Part shown: positions 17,135 to 26,185 of the stretch, in pieces | Layout of the letters: each line of letters starts with the position of its first letter | How positions within the stretch are numbered: position 1 is the first letter of the stretch | Source: Chryseobacterium sp. JM1 | Lineage (GTDB): Bacteria > Bacteroidota > Bacteroidia > Flavobacteriales > Weeksellaceae | Assembly: GCF_000737715.1 (NCBI RefSeq) | Contig: NZ_JPRN01000004.1 | Span: 186,001 to 250,000 of the forward strand | Reading direction: 5' to 3' | DNA: 64,000 nucleotides | The notes under the pieces: generated by a model | What the model was told of the DNA's origin: nothing | Seen by the model: the letters and a program-made list of their open reading frames with translations, nothing else | The model's database searches: none | Made by a program: the position numbers and the translations under genes

Positions 17135-17911
17135 TTAATAAGGAGGTCTGGTAGGGTTTACATCACCATAAAGACTTTCATCACGTACTTCAAAGTTAGA
17201 TAAAATCATAGCTCCAGACTGATCAACAACCTTTTCAAAAAAAGAGAATTGTCCGATATTGAAAAAATTATACGGCGAAGCTCCTGTCACAAGATCTATG
17301 ATATCAAGCGATATAATGCAGGTTTCCAAATACATTTCATGATTTTCATGCATTGCAGCATCACACAATTTTTTAAAAGAAGCATCATTTTTCACATAAA
17401 CGGTTCTTGTATTTGTTTTGGCAAATCCGTTTTTAGTAAAGCATCTGTCAAATATTGGAGCAACAAAATCATTAAAATTCTTTTGGTACTGAGGAAATTC
17501 ACCTGTAATAGATATAGGTGTATCAACATCTAACACCAGAAACCTCTCGTTACTATTCTCTTTACCCAACGCAAATGTAATTTTTGGGTCAGTAGGATTA
17601 TTCTGTGGCATTTGTATAATGTCCCATACAAGTTTAACTTCGTTTCCGAATTGTTTAACGATAAAGTCGATACTGCTTTTTTTCAGATGGAAAGAGTAAT
17701 GAAAGTCACATAATTCCCGATGATTTTTTAAATTTTCTCTCATTTTATTGGCCCTTTTTACGGGAATGTCTGCCATGATAAAACTATAGGGGTCTGGGAT
17801 CCTACTAAGATCTATTCTTTGTAACCCCTGTACATGACTGGTTATTTCCGGGGTTTCTGAATTCAGATAGTTTTCTAAAGCATTTCGAAAAGTAATTAAA
17901 TTTTGATTCAT
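17135..17911 (-). CDS. Uncharacterised soluble protein in two-component locus
   Basis: A 258-aa protein without signal peptide or membrane helices, alpha/beta in composition. No motif or family recognised. It lies between the response regulator (5-bp gap) and the membrane protein (5-bp gap), so it is certainly co-transcribed with the signalling genes. Possible roles are an adaptor, an output enzyme or a ligand-binding protein; the sequence does not decide between them. The C-terminal PTRPPY tail is Pro-rich. Confidence 0.55.
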   Translation of the reverse strand: MNQNLITFRNALENYLNSETPEITSHVQGLQRIDLSRIPDPYSFIMADIPVKRANKMRENLKNHRELCDFHYSFHLKKSSIDFIVKQFGNEVKLVWDIIQMPQNNPTDPKITFALGKENSNERFLVLDVDTPISITGEFPQYQKNFNDFVAPIFDRCFTKNGFAKTNTRTVYVKNDASFKKLCDAAMHENHEMYLETCIISLDIIDLVTGASPYNFFNIGQFSFFEKVVDQSGAMILSNFEVRDESLYGDVNPTRPPY

Positions 17912-17916
17912 AATTT

Positions 17917-18549
17917 CTAGTTTTTAAAATTATTAAACTTATTAATGGCCTCTACTTTATTACTGACGTGCAGCTTTCGGTAGATATTTCCTACGTGTTT
18001 TTTGACGGTGTCAATACTGATGAACTTCCGGTCGGCAATTTCCTTATACAAAAGTCCATGGGAAAGAAGTTCAAGAATTTCTTTTTCGCGTTCAGTGAGT
18101 TCGTCAAAATTTTTAGTATCGGGAAGCTTTTTTTCGAAGTGACTCAAAACTTTTCGGGCAATAGACAGACTCATGGGCGCGCCACCATTATAGACATCAC
18201 GGATGGAGGACAGTATTTTATCCATGCTTTCTCCTTTGATGAGATATCCCATGGCGCCGGCTTTTAAGGAATTGAAGATCTTTTCATCATCTTCGAAACT
18301 GGTACACATGATAAACTGTGTTTCCGGCATTTTTTTCCTGAGCTTTTCAATGATTTCAATTCCGAGCATATCCTGCAGCTGGATATCCATCATCACCACA
18401 TCCGGGGCAACATCGGGGAGATTCTTCAGGGCGTCATTCCCATCGAAGAACTGGGCGGCCACCGTCATGTCATCCTGGTAATTGATGACTTTCTTCAACG
18501 CATTGTTGTAGTTCTTTTCGTCTTCTACTATGGCGATGGAAATCCTCAT
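17917..18549 (-). CDS. LuxR/NarL-family response regulator
   Basis: A 210-aa regulator with an N-terminal receiver domain (acidic pocket VEDE, phospho-acceptor Asp55 in MMDIQL, Thr/Ser in CTSFED and the conserved Lys in LIKGES). A C-terminal LuxR-type helix-turn-helix follows (about 146-200: LTEREKEILELLSHGL, KEIADRKFISIDTVKKH). Its partner is the HisKA_3 kinase three genes downstream in the same operon. It is first in the cluster, so its own promoter lies in 18550-18726; no consensus -7 element was found there. Confidence 0.92.
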   Translation of the reverse strand: MRISIAIVEDEKNYNNALKKVINYQDDMTVAAQFFDGNDALKNLPDVAPDVVMMDIQLQDMLGIEIIEKLRKKMPETQFIMCTSFEDDEKIFNSLKAGAMGYLIKGESMDKILSSIRDVYNGGAPMSLSIARKVLSHFEKKLPDTKNFDELTEREKEILELLSHGLLYKEIADRKFISIDTVKKHVGNIYRKLHVSNKVEAINKFNNFKN

Positions 18550-18726
18550 TGTTTTTTGTTTAAGACAAATTTCGTAAGAAAACAGGGCGGAATCAATTAC
18601 ACTTTTGTGTAATTTTGAGACTTGAGTTCAGGGTTATTGGTTTGTTTTTTGTTTCTACTAAATTTACTCAAATTTCTGTTACGATAGAAAAACAATTCAT
18701 TACCCATACATTAAAAAATAAATATC

Positions 18727-19161
18727 ATGAAAAAAAGTCTTTTAATAGCTGGTTCAGCTGTAGCATTATTATTAACCAGCTGTAAAAAAAATGAAAGCGG
18801 AAACAAAAACGTGATCAAGATGGACAGTTCTACAACTGTGGTTACGGACAATAACGGAAAAATAGATTCCGTAACCCAAAGTTCTTCCACCATTGAAGTG
18901 AACGGTCAGAAAACTGAAAAAACAGATTTTGTGTACAAGGCCACAGACGGAGCATTGGTAAAAGTAGTTTTCAAAAATGATCCCAAAGAAAGTACAGTTG
19001 CAATTACCAGCAACAAAAAAACGTTTACCCTTCCTAAAACAGAAACTAAGAATGGGGAAACCATCTATCAAAAAGATGATATGACCGCAAGGGTAAAGGG
19101 AGACAGCTTACATCTTGAGCAGGGGAATAATGTGATTGAACTGAAAAGAACGAAAATTTAA
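18727..19161 (+). CDS. Small lipoprotein, possibly MliC-like
   Basis: A 144-aa lipoprotein (lipobox LLTSC, Cys about 19) with a low-complexity Thr/Ser/Val linker. Residues about 75-142 have the layout of the MliC lysozyme-inhibitor domain: a short strand ending VVFKND, then VAITSNKKTFTLPKT, GETIYQKDDMTARVKGD and a final strand. The two disulphide cysteines of classical MliC are absent, so this is a distant or Cys-free version at best. Monocistronic, convergent with the ribosomal alpha operon. Confidence 0.6.
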   Translation: MKKSLLIAGSAVALLLTSCKKNESGNKNVIKMDSSTTVVTDNNGKIDSVTQSSSTIEVNGQKTEKTDFVYKATDGALVKVVFKNDPKESTVAITSNKKTFTLPKTETKNGETIYQKDDMTARVKGDSLHLEQGNNVIELKRTKI

Positions 19162-19193
19162 TATAGTTTCGTGATTCGGGTTACTCCCAATAA

Positions 19194-19222
19194 AAAAGCC
19201 ATCCGGAATCCGGATGGCTTTT
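19194..19222. terminator. Bidirectional terminator at the end of the ribosomal alpha operon
   Basis: Perfect 13-bp stem AAAAGCCATCCGG (19194-19206) / CCGGATGGCTTTT (19210-19222) with a 3-nt loop, T-rich on both strands. Ends the 14-kb rplC-rplQ cluster and the convergent lipoprotein gene. Confidence 0.92.
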
Positions 19223-19243
19223 CATTTATATCTGAATGAAATA

Positions 19244-19768
19244 TTATTCTTCAGTTTTCTCTTCTGTAGAGTCTGTTGCTTCAGCCTTAGGCTCTTCAAC
19301 TTTTTCTTCTACTTTAGGAGCATCAGCAACTACAGCTTCTTTTTTAGCCGTTGTAGCTCTTCTACTTCTTCTTGTAGTCTTTTTCTCTTCAGCATTAGGA
19401 TTGTAAAGTTCGTTGAAATCAACTAGCTCGATAAGAGCCATGTCAGCAGCATCACCTTGTCTGAATCCAGTCTTGATGATTCTTGTATATCCACCGTTTC
19501 TTTCTGCGATTTTAGGAGCAACTGATCTGAAAAGTTCAGTAACTGCTTCTTTACTTTGAAGATATGAAAAAACAATTCTTCTATTGTGTGTAGTATCTTC
19601 TTTTGCCTTTGTTAATAGAGGTTCAACATATACTCTTAAAGCTTTAGCTTTAGCTACAGTAGTGTTGATTCTTTTATGCTCAATTAGAGAACAAGCCATA
19701 TTAGAAAGTAAAGCACTTCTATGAGAAGCTGTTCTTCCTAAGTGATTGAATTTTTTACCGTGTCTCAT
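19244..19768 (-). CDS. rplQ: 50S ribosomal protein L17
   Basis: A 174-aa L17. The conserved core ([32 protein letters not shown]-like [14 protein letters not shown]) spans residues 1-120. The last 45 residues are a charged Lys/Ala/Glu-rich tail ([12 protein letters not shown] then repeated Glu-Glu), a feature of Bacteroidota L17 that is absent from the shorter enterobacterial protein. Last gene of the alpha operon, 6 bp after rpoA and just before a strong terminator. Confidence 0.97.
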   Translation of the reverse strand: MRHGKKFNHLGRTASHRSALLSNMACSLIEHKRINTTVAKAKALRVYVEPLLTKAKEDTTHNRRIVFSYLQSKEAVTELFRSVAPKIAERNGGYTRIIKTGFRQGDAADMALIELVDFNELYNPNAEEKKTTRRSRRATTAKKEAVVADAPKVEEKVEEPKAEATDSTEEKTEE

Positions 19769-19774
19769 TATTAA

Positions 19775-20770
19775 TTATTTATCAGCGTCTAACTTATATT
19801 TTGCAACGTCGAAACCGAAGTTAAGACCTTTTGAATGCACTAATTCTTCTAGTTCTGTCAAAGATTTTTTACCAAAATTTCTGAATTTCATCAAATCAGA
19901 CTTACTGTAAGAAACCAGTTCTCCAAGAGTTTCTACTTCAGCTGCTTTCAGACAGTTAAGGGCTCTTACAGAAAGATCCATATCTGCTAATTTAGACTTA
20001 AGTAATTGTCTTGTGTGAAGTGTTTCTTCATCATATTGGATAGATGCTTTTACAGCTTCCGTTTCAAGTGTGATTCTCTCATCAGAGAACAACATGAAGT
20101 GATAAATTAATATCTTAGAAGCTTCAGTTAAAGCATTTTGAGGACTGATGGAACCATCAGTTTCTATATCTAATACAAGTTTTTCGTAGTCTGTTTTTTG
20201 CTCTACACGATAATTTTCAATGCTGTATTGTACTTTCTTAATTGGCGTGAAAATAGAGTCAATAGCAATAGTTCCTACAGGAGCATTGTTTGACTTATTT
20301 TGTTCTGAAGGAACATACCCTCTACCTTTTTCAATATTGAAAGTGATTTCGAAAGTTACATCACTGTTTAGGTTGCAGATCAAAAGATCCGGGTTCAGCA
20401 CCTCAAATCCGTTGATAGACTTACCTAAATCACCAGCAGTAATAACCGTCTGACCTGATACTTTAGCAATTACCTGCTCGTTGGCCTGGCCTTCTGCTGA
20501 AGCTTTTAATCTTACCTGCTTAAGGTTAAGAATAATTTCGGTAACATCTTCGATTACTCCTGGAATAGTTGAAAATTCGTGCTCTACACCTTCTATTTTG
20601 ATAGATGAAATAGCATATCCTTCCAGAGAAGAAAGCAACACTCTTCTCAAAGCATTACCGATTGTAAGCCCGAAACCTGGTTCTAATGGTCTGAATTCGA
20701 ATTGACCTTTAAATTCATCAGAGTTAAGTAAAATTACTTTATCGGGTTTTATGAATTGTAAAATTGCCAT
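19775..20770 (-). CDS. rpoA: RNA polymerase subunit alpha
   Basis: A 331-aa alpha subunit that nucleates RNA polymerase assembly and contacts promoters and activators. The N-terminal domain (about 1-230) contains [19 protein letters not shown] and the dimerisation region. The C-terminal domain (about 255-320) contains the helix-hairpin motif [26 protein letters not shown] sequence ending [10 protein letters not shown]. Standard position between rpsD and rplQ. Confidence 0.98.
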   Translation of the reverse strand: MAILQFIKPDKVILLNSDEFKGQFEFRPLEPGFGLTIGNALRRVLLSSLEGYAISSIKIEGVEHEFSTIPGVIEDVTEIILNLKQVRLKASAEGQANEQVIAKVSGQTVITAGDLGKSINGFEVLNPDLLICNLNSDVTFEITFNIEKGRGYVPSEQNKSNNAPVGTIAIDSIFTPIKKVQYSIENYRVEQKTDYEKLVLDIETDGSISPQNALTEASKILIYHFMLFSDERITLETEAVKASIQYDEETLHTRQLLKSKLADMDLSVRALNCLKAAEVETLGELVSYSKSDLMKFRNFGKKSLTELEELVHSKGLNFGFDVAKYKLDADK

Positions 20771-20803
20771 ATTATTGGGTTGAGCAAAAATTTGATTAAA
20801 AAA

Positions 20804-21412
20804 TTATTTAGAGTAAAGTTCGACGATAAGCTGTTCCTTGATGTCCTCCGGAATTTGGATTCTTTCAGGAGCAGAAACGAAAGTACCTTCTTTCTTCTCA
20901 TCGTTGAATTGTAACCACTCATAATTAGCTTTAGAAGCTAATGAATCAGTAACAACCTCAAGAGATTTAGATTTCTCTCTTACAGCGATCACATCACCTG
21001 CTTTTACTAAATAAGAAGGAATGTTAAGGATCTCACCATTCACAGTAATGTGTCTGTGAGAAGTTAACTGTCTAGCAGCAGATCTAGTTTTAGCAAAACC
21101 TAATCTGAATACTACGTTATCCAATCTTGATTCACAAAGCTGTAATAGAACTTCACCTGTTACACCTTTACTTCTGTGTGCTTTTTCAAATAAGTTAGCA
21201 AACTGCTTTTCTAAAATACCGTAAGTATATTTAGCTTTTTGCTTTTCAGCTAGCTGAACTGCATATTCTGATTTCTTAGCACCTCTTCTTTTGTTAGGAC
21301 CATGTTGTCCTGGCGGTTGGTTTTTTCTTCTTTCGAAGTTTTTGTCATCTCCGTAGATTGCAGCACCAAACTTTCTAGCAATCTTAGTTTTAGGTCCAAT
21401 ATATCTTGCCAT
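20804..21412 (-). CDS. rpsD: 30S ribosomal protein S4
   Basis: A 202-aa S4, a primary 16S-binding assembly protein and a known translational repressor of alpha-type operons in E. coli. It is a zinc-free form: the N-terminus ([15 protein letters not shown]) lacks the four-Cys motif of some S4 proteins. The S4 RNA-binding fold is visible at about 93-155 ([28 protein letters not shown]-type [10 protein letters not shown]). The 33-bp gap to rpoA is slightly wider than most in this cluster. Confidence 0.97.
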   Translation of the reverse strand: MARYIGPKTKIARKFGAAIYGDDKNFERRKNQPPGQHGPNKRRGAKKSEYAVQLAEKQKAKYTYGILEKQFANLFEKAHRSKGVTGEVLLQLCESRLDNVVFRLGFAKTRSAARQLTSHRHITVNGEILNIPSYLVKAGDVIAVREKSKSLEVVTDSLASKANYEWLQFNDEKKEGTFVSAPERIQIPEDIKEQLIVELYSK

Positions 21413-21431
21413 AATGGGTAAATTCTAAAAA

Positions 21432-21821
21432 TTAAACTCTTCTTCTTTTAGGTGGTCTACATCCATTGTGCGGCATAGGAGTCACATCAATGATTTCGCT
21501 AACTTCAATACCTGAATTGTGGATCGTTCTGATCGCAGATTCTCTACCTGCACCAGGACCTTTCACATACACCTTTACTCTTCTTAATCCAGCTTCGTGA
21601 GCAACATTAGAGCAATTTTCAGCTGCCATTTGAGCAGCAAATGGAGTATTCTTTTTAGAACCTCTGAAACCCATTTTACCGGCAGACGCCCAAGAGATAA
21701 CTTCTCCGCTTTTATTTGTTAAAGAAATGATGATGTTATTGAAAGAAGCCTGAATATGCGCTTCTCCAATAGCTTCAACTTTTACTTTTCTTTTTTTAAC
21801 TACTTTAGTTTGTTTTGCCAT
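21432..21821 (-). CDS. rpsK: 30S ribosomal protein S11
   Basis: A 129-aa S11 of the 30S platform, next to the mRNA exit. The conserved segments [34 protein letters not shown] and the C-terminal [18 protein letters not shown] are all present. Basic N-terminal extension (KKRKVKVE). Located 19 bp before rpsD in the usual alpha-operon order. Confidence 0.98.
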   Translation of the reverse strand: MAKQTKVVKKRKVKVEAIGEAHIQASFNNIIISLTNKSGEVISWASAGKMGFRGSKKNTPFAAQMAAENCSNVAHEAGLRRVKVYVKGPGAGRESAIRTIHNSGIEVSEIIDVTPMPHNGCRPPKRRRV

Positions 21822-21833
21822 AATTCCTAACGA

Positions 21834-22211
21834 TTATTTACTTGCTTTTTTCTTGTTAGCAACTGTTTTTCTCTTTCCTTTACGGGTTCTAGAGTTGTTT
21901 TTCGTTCTCTGGCCTCTTAAAGGTAGTCCTAGTCTGTGACGTATTCCTCGTTGGCATCCTATGTCCATCAATCTCTTGATGTTCAATTGCACTTCAGATC
22001 TTAATTCTCCTTCTACTTTTACGTTTTCTAAGATATAAGTTCTGATTGCAGCCAATTCATCGTCATTCCATTCGTTGACTTTCTTGTCTTCGCTGATACC
22101 GGCAGCCTTAAGGATTTCAGAAGAAGTACTTCTTCCAACTCCGTAGATGTAAGTTAAACCGATAACACCTCTTTTGTTTTTTGGTAAATCAATACCTGCA
22201 ATTCTCGCCAT
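21834..22211 (-). CDS. rpsM: 30S ribosomal protein S13
   Basis: A 125-aa S13 of the 30S head, forming intersubunit bridges and contacting the P-site tRNA with its C-terminal tail. Motifs [23 protein letters not shown] at the start (an HhH-like fold), and [22 protein letters not shown] near the end. Begins the alpha-type gene group after rpmJ. Confidence 0.98.
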   Translation of the reverse strand: MARIAGIDLPKNKRGVIGLTYIYGVGRSTSSEILKAAGISEDKKVNEWNDDELAAIRTYILENVKVEGELRSEVQLNIKRLMDIGCQRGIRHRLGLPLRGQRTKNNSRTRKGKRKTVANKKKASK

Positions 22212-22220
22212 AATTTAATG

Positions 22221-22337
22221 TTAGCCTTGTCTTTGTTTAAATTTTGGGTTCTTCTTGTTGATTACGAATAGTACACCTTTTCTGCGTACAATCTTGCAAT
22301 CAGCGCTTCTTTTTTTAATTGATGCTCTAACTTTCAT
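22221..22337 (-). CDS. rpmJ: 50S ribosomal protein L36, zinc-free form
   Basis: A 38-aa ORF ([20 protein letters not shown] start, NPKFKQRQG end) that is unmistakably L36. Of the four zinc ligands in the classical form (Cys11, Cys14, Cys27, His33) only Cys14 is kept; the others are Ser11, Asn27 and Phe33, so it should not bind zinc. It lies in the usual place between infA and rpsM, but 111 bp after infA, behind a structured RNA region. Confidence 0.95.
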   Translation of the reverse strand: MKVRASIKKRSADCKIVRRKGVLFVINKKNPKFKQRQG

Positions 22338-22357
22338 TTGAAATATTTATTTTTTTT

Positions 22358-22443
22358 ACTGCCAAATGGAATCTTACGATTTCATTTTGATAGTATTTAT
22401 TTTTCAACAAGAGCCAAATGGAACATACATTCCATTTGGCAGT
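22358..22443 (-). promoter_or_regulatory. Structured RNA with two mutually exclusive stems between infA and rpmJ
   Basis: The transcript (minus strand) carries 5' arm ACTGCCAAATGGAAT (22443-22429). This arm can pair with TTCCATTTGGC (22423-22413; 11 bp, 6-nt loop) or with the distal ATTCCATTTGGCAGT (22372-22358; 15 bp perfect, 56-nt loop). The two pairings exclude each other. No T-run follows the short stem, so it is not a plain terminator. The element ends 20 nt before the rpmJ start codon. A regulatory switch for rpmJ and the downstream alpha genes, or an RNA-processing site, is possible. Confidence 0.55.
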
Positions 22444-22448
22444 TGTTT

Positions 22449-22664
22449 TTAATATCTAAATGTGATCCTCCCTTTAGATAAATCGTAGGGAGACATTTCT
22501 AGTTTTACCTTGTCTCCAGGTAAAAGTTTAATATAATGCATTCTCATTTTACCGGAAATATGAGCGATAAGTATATGCCCATTCTCCAGCTCTACACGGA
22601 ACTGGGCGTTCGAAAGTGCTTCCGTGATAACGCCGTCTTGTTCAATATGTTTTTGTTTTGCCAT
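22449..22664 (-). CDS. infA: Translation initiation factor IF-1
   Basis: A 71-aa single OB-fold protein that occupies the ribosomal A site during initiation. Typical sequence: [60 protein letters not shown]. Placed 3 bp after secY, the usual position in spc/alpha clusters of many bacteria. Confidence 0.97.
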   Translation of the reverse strand: MAKQKHIEQDGVITEALSNAQFRVELENGHILIAHISGKMRMHYIKLLPGDKVKLEMSPYDLSKGRITFRY

Positions 22665-22667
22665 AAA

Positions 22668-24047
22668 TTAATATCCAGTCGTTCTTGACAATTTAGACTG
22701 CATTAAGCCATCATAATGATGGTTCAGCAGATATGTATTAATCTGTTGAACGGTATCTAAAATAACTCCAACCATAATCAATAGTGATGTTCCCCCGAAA
22801 AATAGGGCGAACGCATCTGTCTGAACAAAGCTTCCATGCACTATTGCTGGAAGGACTGCAAAGATAGACAAAAATATTGCACCTGGCAAGGTAATTTTTG
22901 ATAAAATATCATCTAAATAGTCAGCTGTCTCTTTACCGGGTCTTACTTTCGGTACTAAACCTCCATTTCTCTTCAAATCATCAGCCATTTGGTTCACCGG
23001 AATTGTAATTGCAGTATAGAAAAATGAGAATATAATAATTAATAGCGCGAACAATACGTTGTACTGCCAGCTAAAAACATTCTTGAAACCTGCAAGAAAA
23101 GTATTGGACTCATCGAATTTCGTCAATAATCCTGGTACGAACATCAATGCCTGAGCAAAGATAATCGGCATTACACCAGCAGCATTCACTTTCAATGGGA
23201 TCCACTGTCTTGCTCCCTGCATAAGATTTCTGTTTACACCTCCTCTTGCTTGAGCTCTGCTTACATACTGAATTGGAATTTTCCTAACAGCGACAGATAA
23301 TACCACTGCTAAAAGAACTACCAGCATCCAGAATATTACTTCAATAAGGATCATAATAGATCCCATTCCTCCTTTTCCGTTCTGCACGGCCATTTCCTGA
23401 ACGAATGCTTCAGGTAATCTTGAAAGGATCCCCACCATAATAAGGATGGAAATACCGTTTCCGATACCTTTGTCGGTGATTTTCTCACCTAACCACATTG
23501 CGAATACTGAACCAGCAACCAAGATTACAATACTTGGTAACCAGAACATGATAGAATTTGGCTCTACATAGTATGCAGAAGAGAACTGAGCATATGGTAA
23601 GAATAATTGAGTAATAGAAGTTAAATAAGAAGGAGCCTGTACAAGACAAACACCAATCGTTAACCATCTAGTAATTTGATTCAATGTATTTCTACCTGAC
23701 TCTCCATCCTTCTGAAGTTTCTGAAGATAAGGAATAGCCATCCCCATCAACTGAACAATAATAGAAGCAGAAATATAAGGCATGATTCCCAACGCCATTA
23801 CGGAAGCGTGGCTGAAAGCTCCCCCCGTAAACGACGAAAGCAAGCCAAGGAGACCTGCTCCTTGCTTGTTACCGCCTTGATTTTTATAATGCTCTAAGAG
23901 ATCTCCCACCTCTGCAAGGTTAATTGCAGGAAGCGAGATATAAGATGCGAATCTATACACAAGGATAATACCTAACGTAAAGAGAATTTTATCTCTTAAT
24001 TCCTTTAGGCTCCAAATATTCTTAAGGGTTTGTATAAATTCTTTCAT
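22668..24047 (-). CDS. secY: Preprotein translocase subunit SecY
   Basis: A 459-aa channel-forming subunit of the Sec translocon with about ten transmembrane helices. Visible motifs: the early plug region after helix 1 (ASYISLPAINL), GIMPYISASIIVQLM (helix 2) and the NGGLVPKVRPGKETADYLDDIL cytoplasmic loop near helix 8-9. Somewhat longer than the E. coli protein owing to a loop at about 160-175. Between rplO (9 bp) and infA (3 bp). Confidence 0.97.
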   Translation of the reverse strand: MKEFIQTLKNIWSLKELRDKILFTLGIILVYRFASYISLPAINLAEVGDLLEHYKNQGGNKQGAGLLGLLSSFTGGAFSHASVMALGIMPYISASIIVQLMGMAIPYLQKLQKDGESGRNTLNQITRWLTIGVCLVQAPSYLTSITQLFLPYAQFSSAYYVEPNSIMFWLPSIVILVAGSVFAMWLGEKITDKGIGNGISILIMVGILSRLPEAFVQEMAVQNGKGGMGSIMILIEVIFWMLVVLLAVVLSVAVRKIPIQYVSRAQARGGVNRNLMQGARQWIPLKVNAAGVMPIIFAQALMFVPGLLTKFDESNTFLAGFKNVFSWQYNVLFALLIIIFSFFYTAITIPVNQMADDLKRNGGLVPKVRPGKETADYLDDILSKITLPGAIFLSIFAVLPAIVHGSFVQTDAFALFFGGTSLLIMVGVILDTVQQINTYLLNHHYDGLMQSKLSRTTGY

Positions 24048-24056
24048 TAGTAAGTA

Positions 24057-24506
24057 TTATAAGGTAATTGCTTTTCCACCTGCTTTAGCAATAAGCTCTT
24101 CAGCAGATTTAGTGAACTTGTCAGCAGAGATTGAAACCGCAGATTTCAATTCTCCTCTACCCATAATTTTCACTAATTCGTTTTTAGAAACGATCCCGTT
24201 TTCTACTAAAACTTCTTTCGTGATCTCTCCAGTGATGGATTTGTTCTCGATTAAAGTTTGAATAGTGTCAAGGTTTACTCCTCTAAACTCTTTTCTGTTT
24301 ACGTTTTTGAATCCGAATTTAGGTAATCTCCTTTGTAAAGGCATCTGTCCACCTTCGAAACCGATTTTCTGAGAATAACCAGCTCTAGCTTTCTGACCTT
24401 TATGTCCTTTCGTAGCAGTACCTCCTTTTCCTGTACCTTGCCCTCTACCAATTCTTTTAGAGTTGTGAGTAGCACCTGCAGCAGGTCTTATGTTGTTTAA
24501 ATTCAT
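24057..24506 (-). CDS. rplO: 50S ribosomal protein L15
   Basis: A 149-aa L15, a late-assembly protein of the large subunit. The start at ATG 24506 (MNLNNIRPAAGATHNSKRIG) is chosen because it gives the family N-terminus; the frame is open further upstream with a Lys/Asn-rich stretch that runs towards rpmD. Conserved GRGQGTGKGGTATKGHKGQK and FEGGQMPLQRRLPK are present. Confidence 0.96.
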   Translation of the reverse strand: MNLNNIRPAAGATHNSKRIGRGQGTGKGGTATKGHKGQKARAGYSQKIGFEGGQMPLQRRLPKFGFKNVNRKEFRGVNLDTIQTLIENKSITGEITKEVLVENGIVSKNELVKIMGRGELKSAVSISADKFTKSAEELIAKAGGKAITL

Positions 24507-24525
24507 TTTAATTTTTGTTTTAAAA

Positions 24526-24702
24526 TTATTTTTGAACTTCAAGTAAATGACTAACTGCAGCTATCATTCCTAAAATAGAAGGCGTAGCTTCGTGTTCTAC
24601 AACTTGGTGAAGTTTCTTAAATCCTAATGCTTCAAGCGTTCTCTTTTGGGTTTTTGTTCTTCCAATAGCGCTTCTTACTTGCTTTACTTTGATTGTTGCC
24701 AT
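24526..24702 (-). CDS. rpmD: 50S ribosomal protein L30
   Basis: A short ORF of 58 codons. The sequence MATIKVKQVRSAIGR, then KTQKRTLEALGFKK and ending HLLEVQK, matches L30 with its ferredoxin-like fold. It fills the standard place between rpsE (10 bp) and rplO (19 bp) in the spc group. Confidence 0.95.
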   Translation of the reverse strand: MATIKVKQVRSAIGRTKTQKRTLEALGFKKLHQVVEHEATPSILGMIAAVSHLLEVQK

Positions 24703-24712
24703 TGTTCTAATA

Positions 24713-25234
24713 TTAACCGTTAAACACTTTACTTAGAGAAACTCCTCTCATTCTAGCGATCTCTTCAGGTCTTCTGATATCTAATAACGCTTTGAAAGTA
24801 GCTTTCACTACGTTGTGAGGGTTAGAAGATCCTTTAGATTTTGAAAGGATATCGTGAATACCAGCAGACTCAAGTACCGCTCTTACCGCACCACCGGCGA
24901 TAAGTCCTGTACCGTGAGAAGCAGGTCTTAAGAAGATATCTGCACCTCCATATCTAGCAGTAGTCTGGTGAGGGATAGTGTGGTTCATTACAGGAACTTT
25001 CACTAGGTTTTTCTTAGCATCTTCAACAGCTTTAGCAATTGCAGAAGCTACTTCTTTAGATTTTCCAAGACCGTGACCGATTACTCCGTCTTCGTTCCCT
25101 ACTACAACAATAGCAGAAAATCCGAAAGCTCTACCTCCTTTGGTTACTTTTGTTACTCTGTTAACAGCTACGAGACGATCTTTTAATTCTAATCCTCCCG
25201 GTTTTACTCTTTCTATATTATCTAGTCCTAACAT
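24713..25234 (-). CDS. rpsE: 30S ribosomal protein S5
   Basis: A 173-aa S5 that helps mRNA unwinding and decoding fidelity. The start at ATG 25234 ([14 protein letters not shown]) gives the expected N-terminus; a longer frame would overlap rplR. The double-stranded-RNA-binding-like N domain shows [21 protein letters not shown]. The C-terminal domain shows [21 protein letters not shown] and the conserved NPHNVVKAT. Confidence 0.96.
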   Translation of the reverse strand: MLGLDNIERVKPGGLELKDRLVAVNRVTKVTKGGRAFGFSAIVVVGNEDGVIGHGLGKSKEVASAIAKAVEDAKKNLVKVPVMNHTIPHQTTARYGGADIFLRPASHGTGLIAGGAVRAVLESAGIHDILSKSKGSSNPHNVVKATFKALLDIRRPEEIARMRGVSLSKVFNG

Positions 25235-25253
25235 ATTTCCGAAATTTTTATGA

Positions 25254-25607
25254 TTAGAATTTAAGTCCTCCTTCTCTCGCTCCATCAGCAAGAGCTTTCA
25301 CTCTTCCGTGGTAAACGAAACCGTTTCTGTCAAATACAATACTTTCGATTCCTGCAGCGATAGCTTTAGCAGCGATAGCTTTACCAACAGCAGCAGAAAC
25401 TTCAGTCTTAGTACCGTTAGCATCTACACCTTTCTCTCTAGAAGAAGCGGAAACTAAAGTTGTACCATTTTTATCATCGATTAACTGAGCGTAAATTTCC
25501 TTATTACTTTTATATACAGATAATCTTGGCAATTCAGAAGATCCAGAGATTTTTCCTCTTACTCTTCTTTTGATTCTTATTCTTTTTTCTAATTTACTTA
25601 ATGCCAT
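25254..25607 (-). CDS. rplR: 50S ribosomal protein L18
   Basis: A 117-aa L18, which with L5 brings 5S rRNA to the large subunit. Typical basic start ([15 protein letters not shown]), [59 protein letters not shown] at the C-terminus (only parts quoted). Spacing to rplF 15 bp and rpsE 19 bp. Confidence 0.97.
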   Translation of the reverse strand: MALSKLEKRIRIKRRVRGKISGSSELPRLSVYKSNKEIYAQLIDDKNGTTLVSASSREKGVDANGTKTEVSAAVGKAIAAKAIAAGIESIVFDRNGFVYHGRVKALADGAREGGLKF

Positions 25608-25622
25608 AATACTTATAATTTA

Positions 25623-26168
25623 TTAAGCAGATTTACCAGCTTTACGTCTAACAATTTCTCCAAGGAATCTTACACCTTTTCCTTTGTAAGGCTCAGGCTT
25701 TCTGAAAGAACGAATCTTTGCAGCTACCATTCCTAGAAGTTGGTTGTCATGAGACGCTAAAGTAATAATTGGGTTTTTACCTTTTTCAGTCAATGTATCT
25801 ACTTTTACTTCGTTTGGAAGTTCTAATACGATACCGTGAGAGAATCCTAAAGCTAACTCAAGTTTTTGACCTGTGTGTGAAGCTCTGTATCCTACTCCTA
25901 CTAGTTCTAGTTTCTTTTCGAAACCTTTTTCAACACCAACAATCATGTTGTTGATCAACGCTCTGTATAAACCGTGAAGCGCTTTGTGTTGCTTAGAATC
26001 AGATGGTCTGTTTACATTAAGCTCGCCATCTTTTTGTTCTAAAGTAATTCCTGCTGTAAGCTCCTGAGAAAGTTCTCCTTTAGGACCTTTTACTGTTACA
26101 ACACCGTTATTTTCAGTGACTGTAATTCCAGCTGGAATTGTTATAATTGCTTTACCAATTCTTGACAT
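25623..26168 (-). CDS. rplF: 50S ribosomal protein L6
   Basis: A 181-aa L6 near the factor-binding site and sarcin-ricin loop. Two similar L6 domains: first about 1-80 (SRIGKAIITIPAGITV, VKGPKGELSQ), second about 85-181, with the C-terminal signature PEPYKGKGVRFLGEIVRRKAGK. Full length and in the usual place between rpsH and rplR. Confidence 0.98.
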   Translation of the reverse strand: MSRIGKAIITIPAGITVTENNGVVTVKGPKGELSQELTAGITLEQKDGELNVNRPSDSKQHKALHGLYRALINNMIVGVEKGFEKKLELVGVGYRASHTGQKLELALGFSHGIVLELPNEVKVDTLTEKGKNPIITLASHDNQLLGMVAAKIRSFRKPEPYKGKGVRFLGEIVRRKAGKSA

Positions 26169-26185
26169 TTTCCTCTGATTAAAAA

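Noticed and set aside
24507..24542. Upstream start for rplO
   Set aside because: Runs towards rpmD and adds a Lys/Asn-rich stretch not seen in L15; ATG 24506 gives the family N-terminus.
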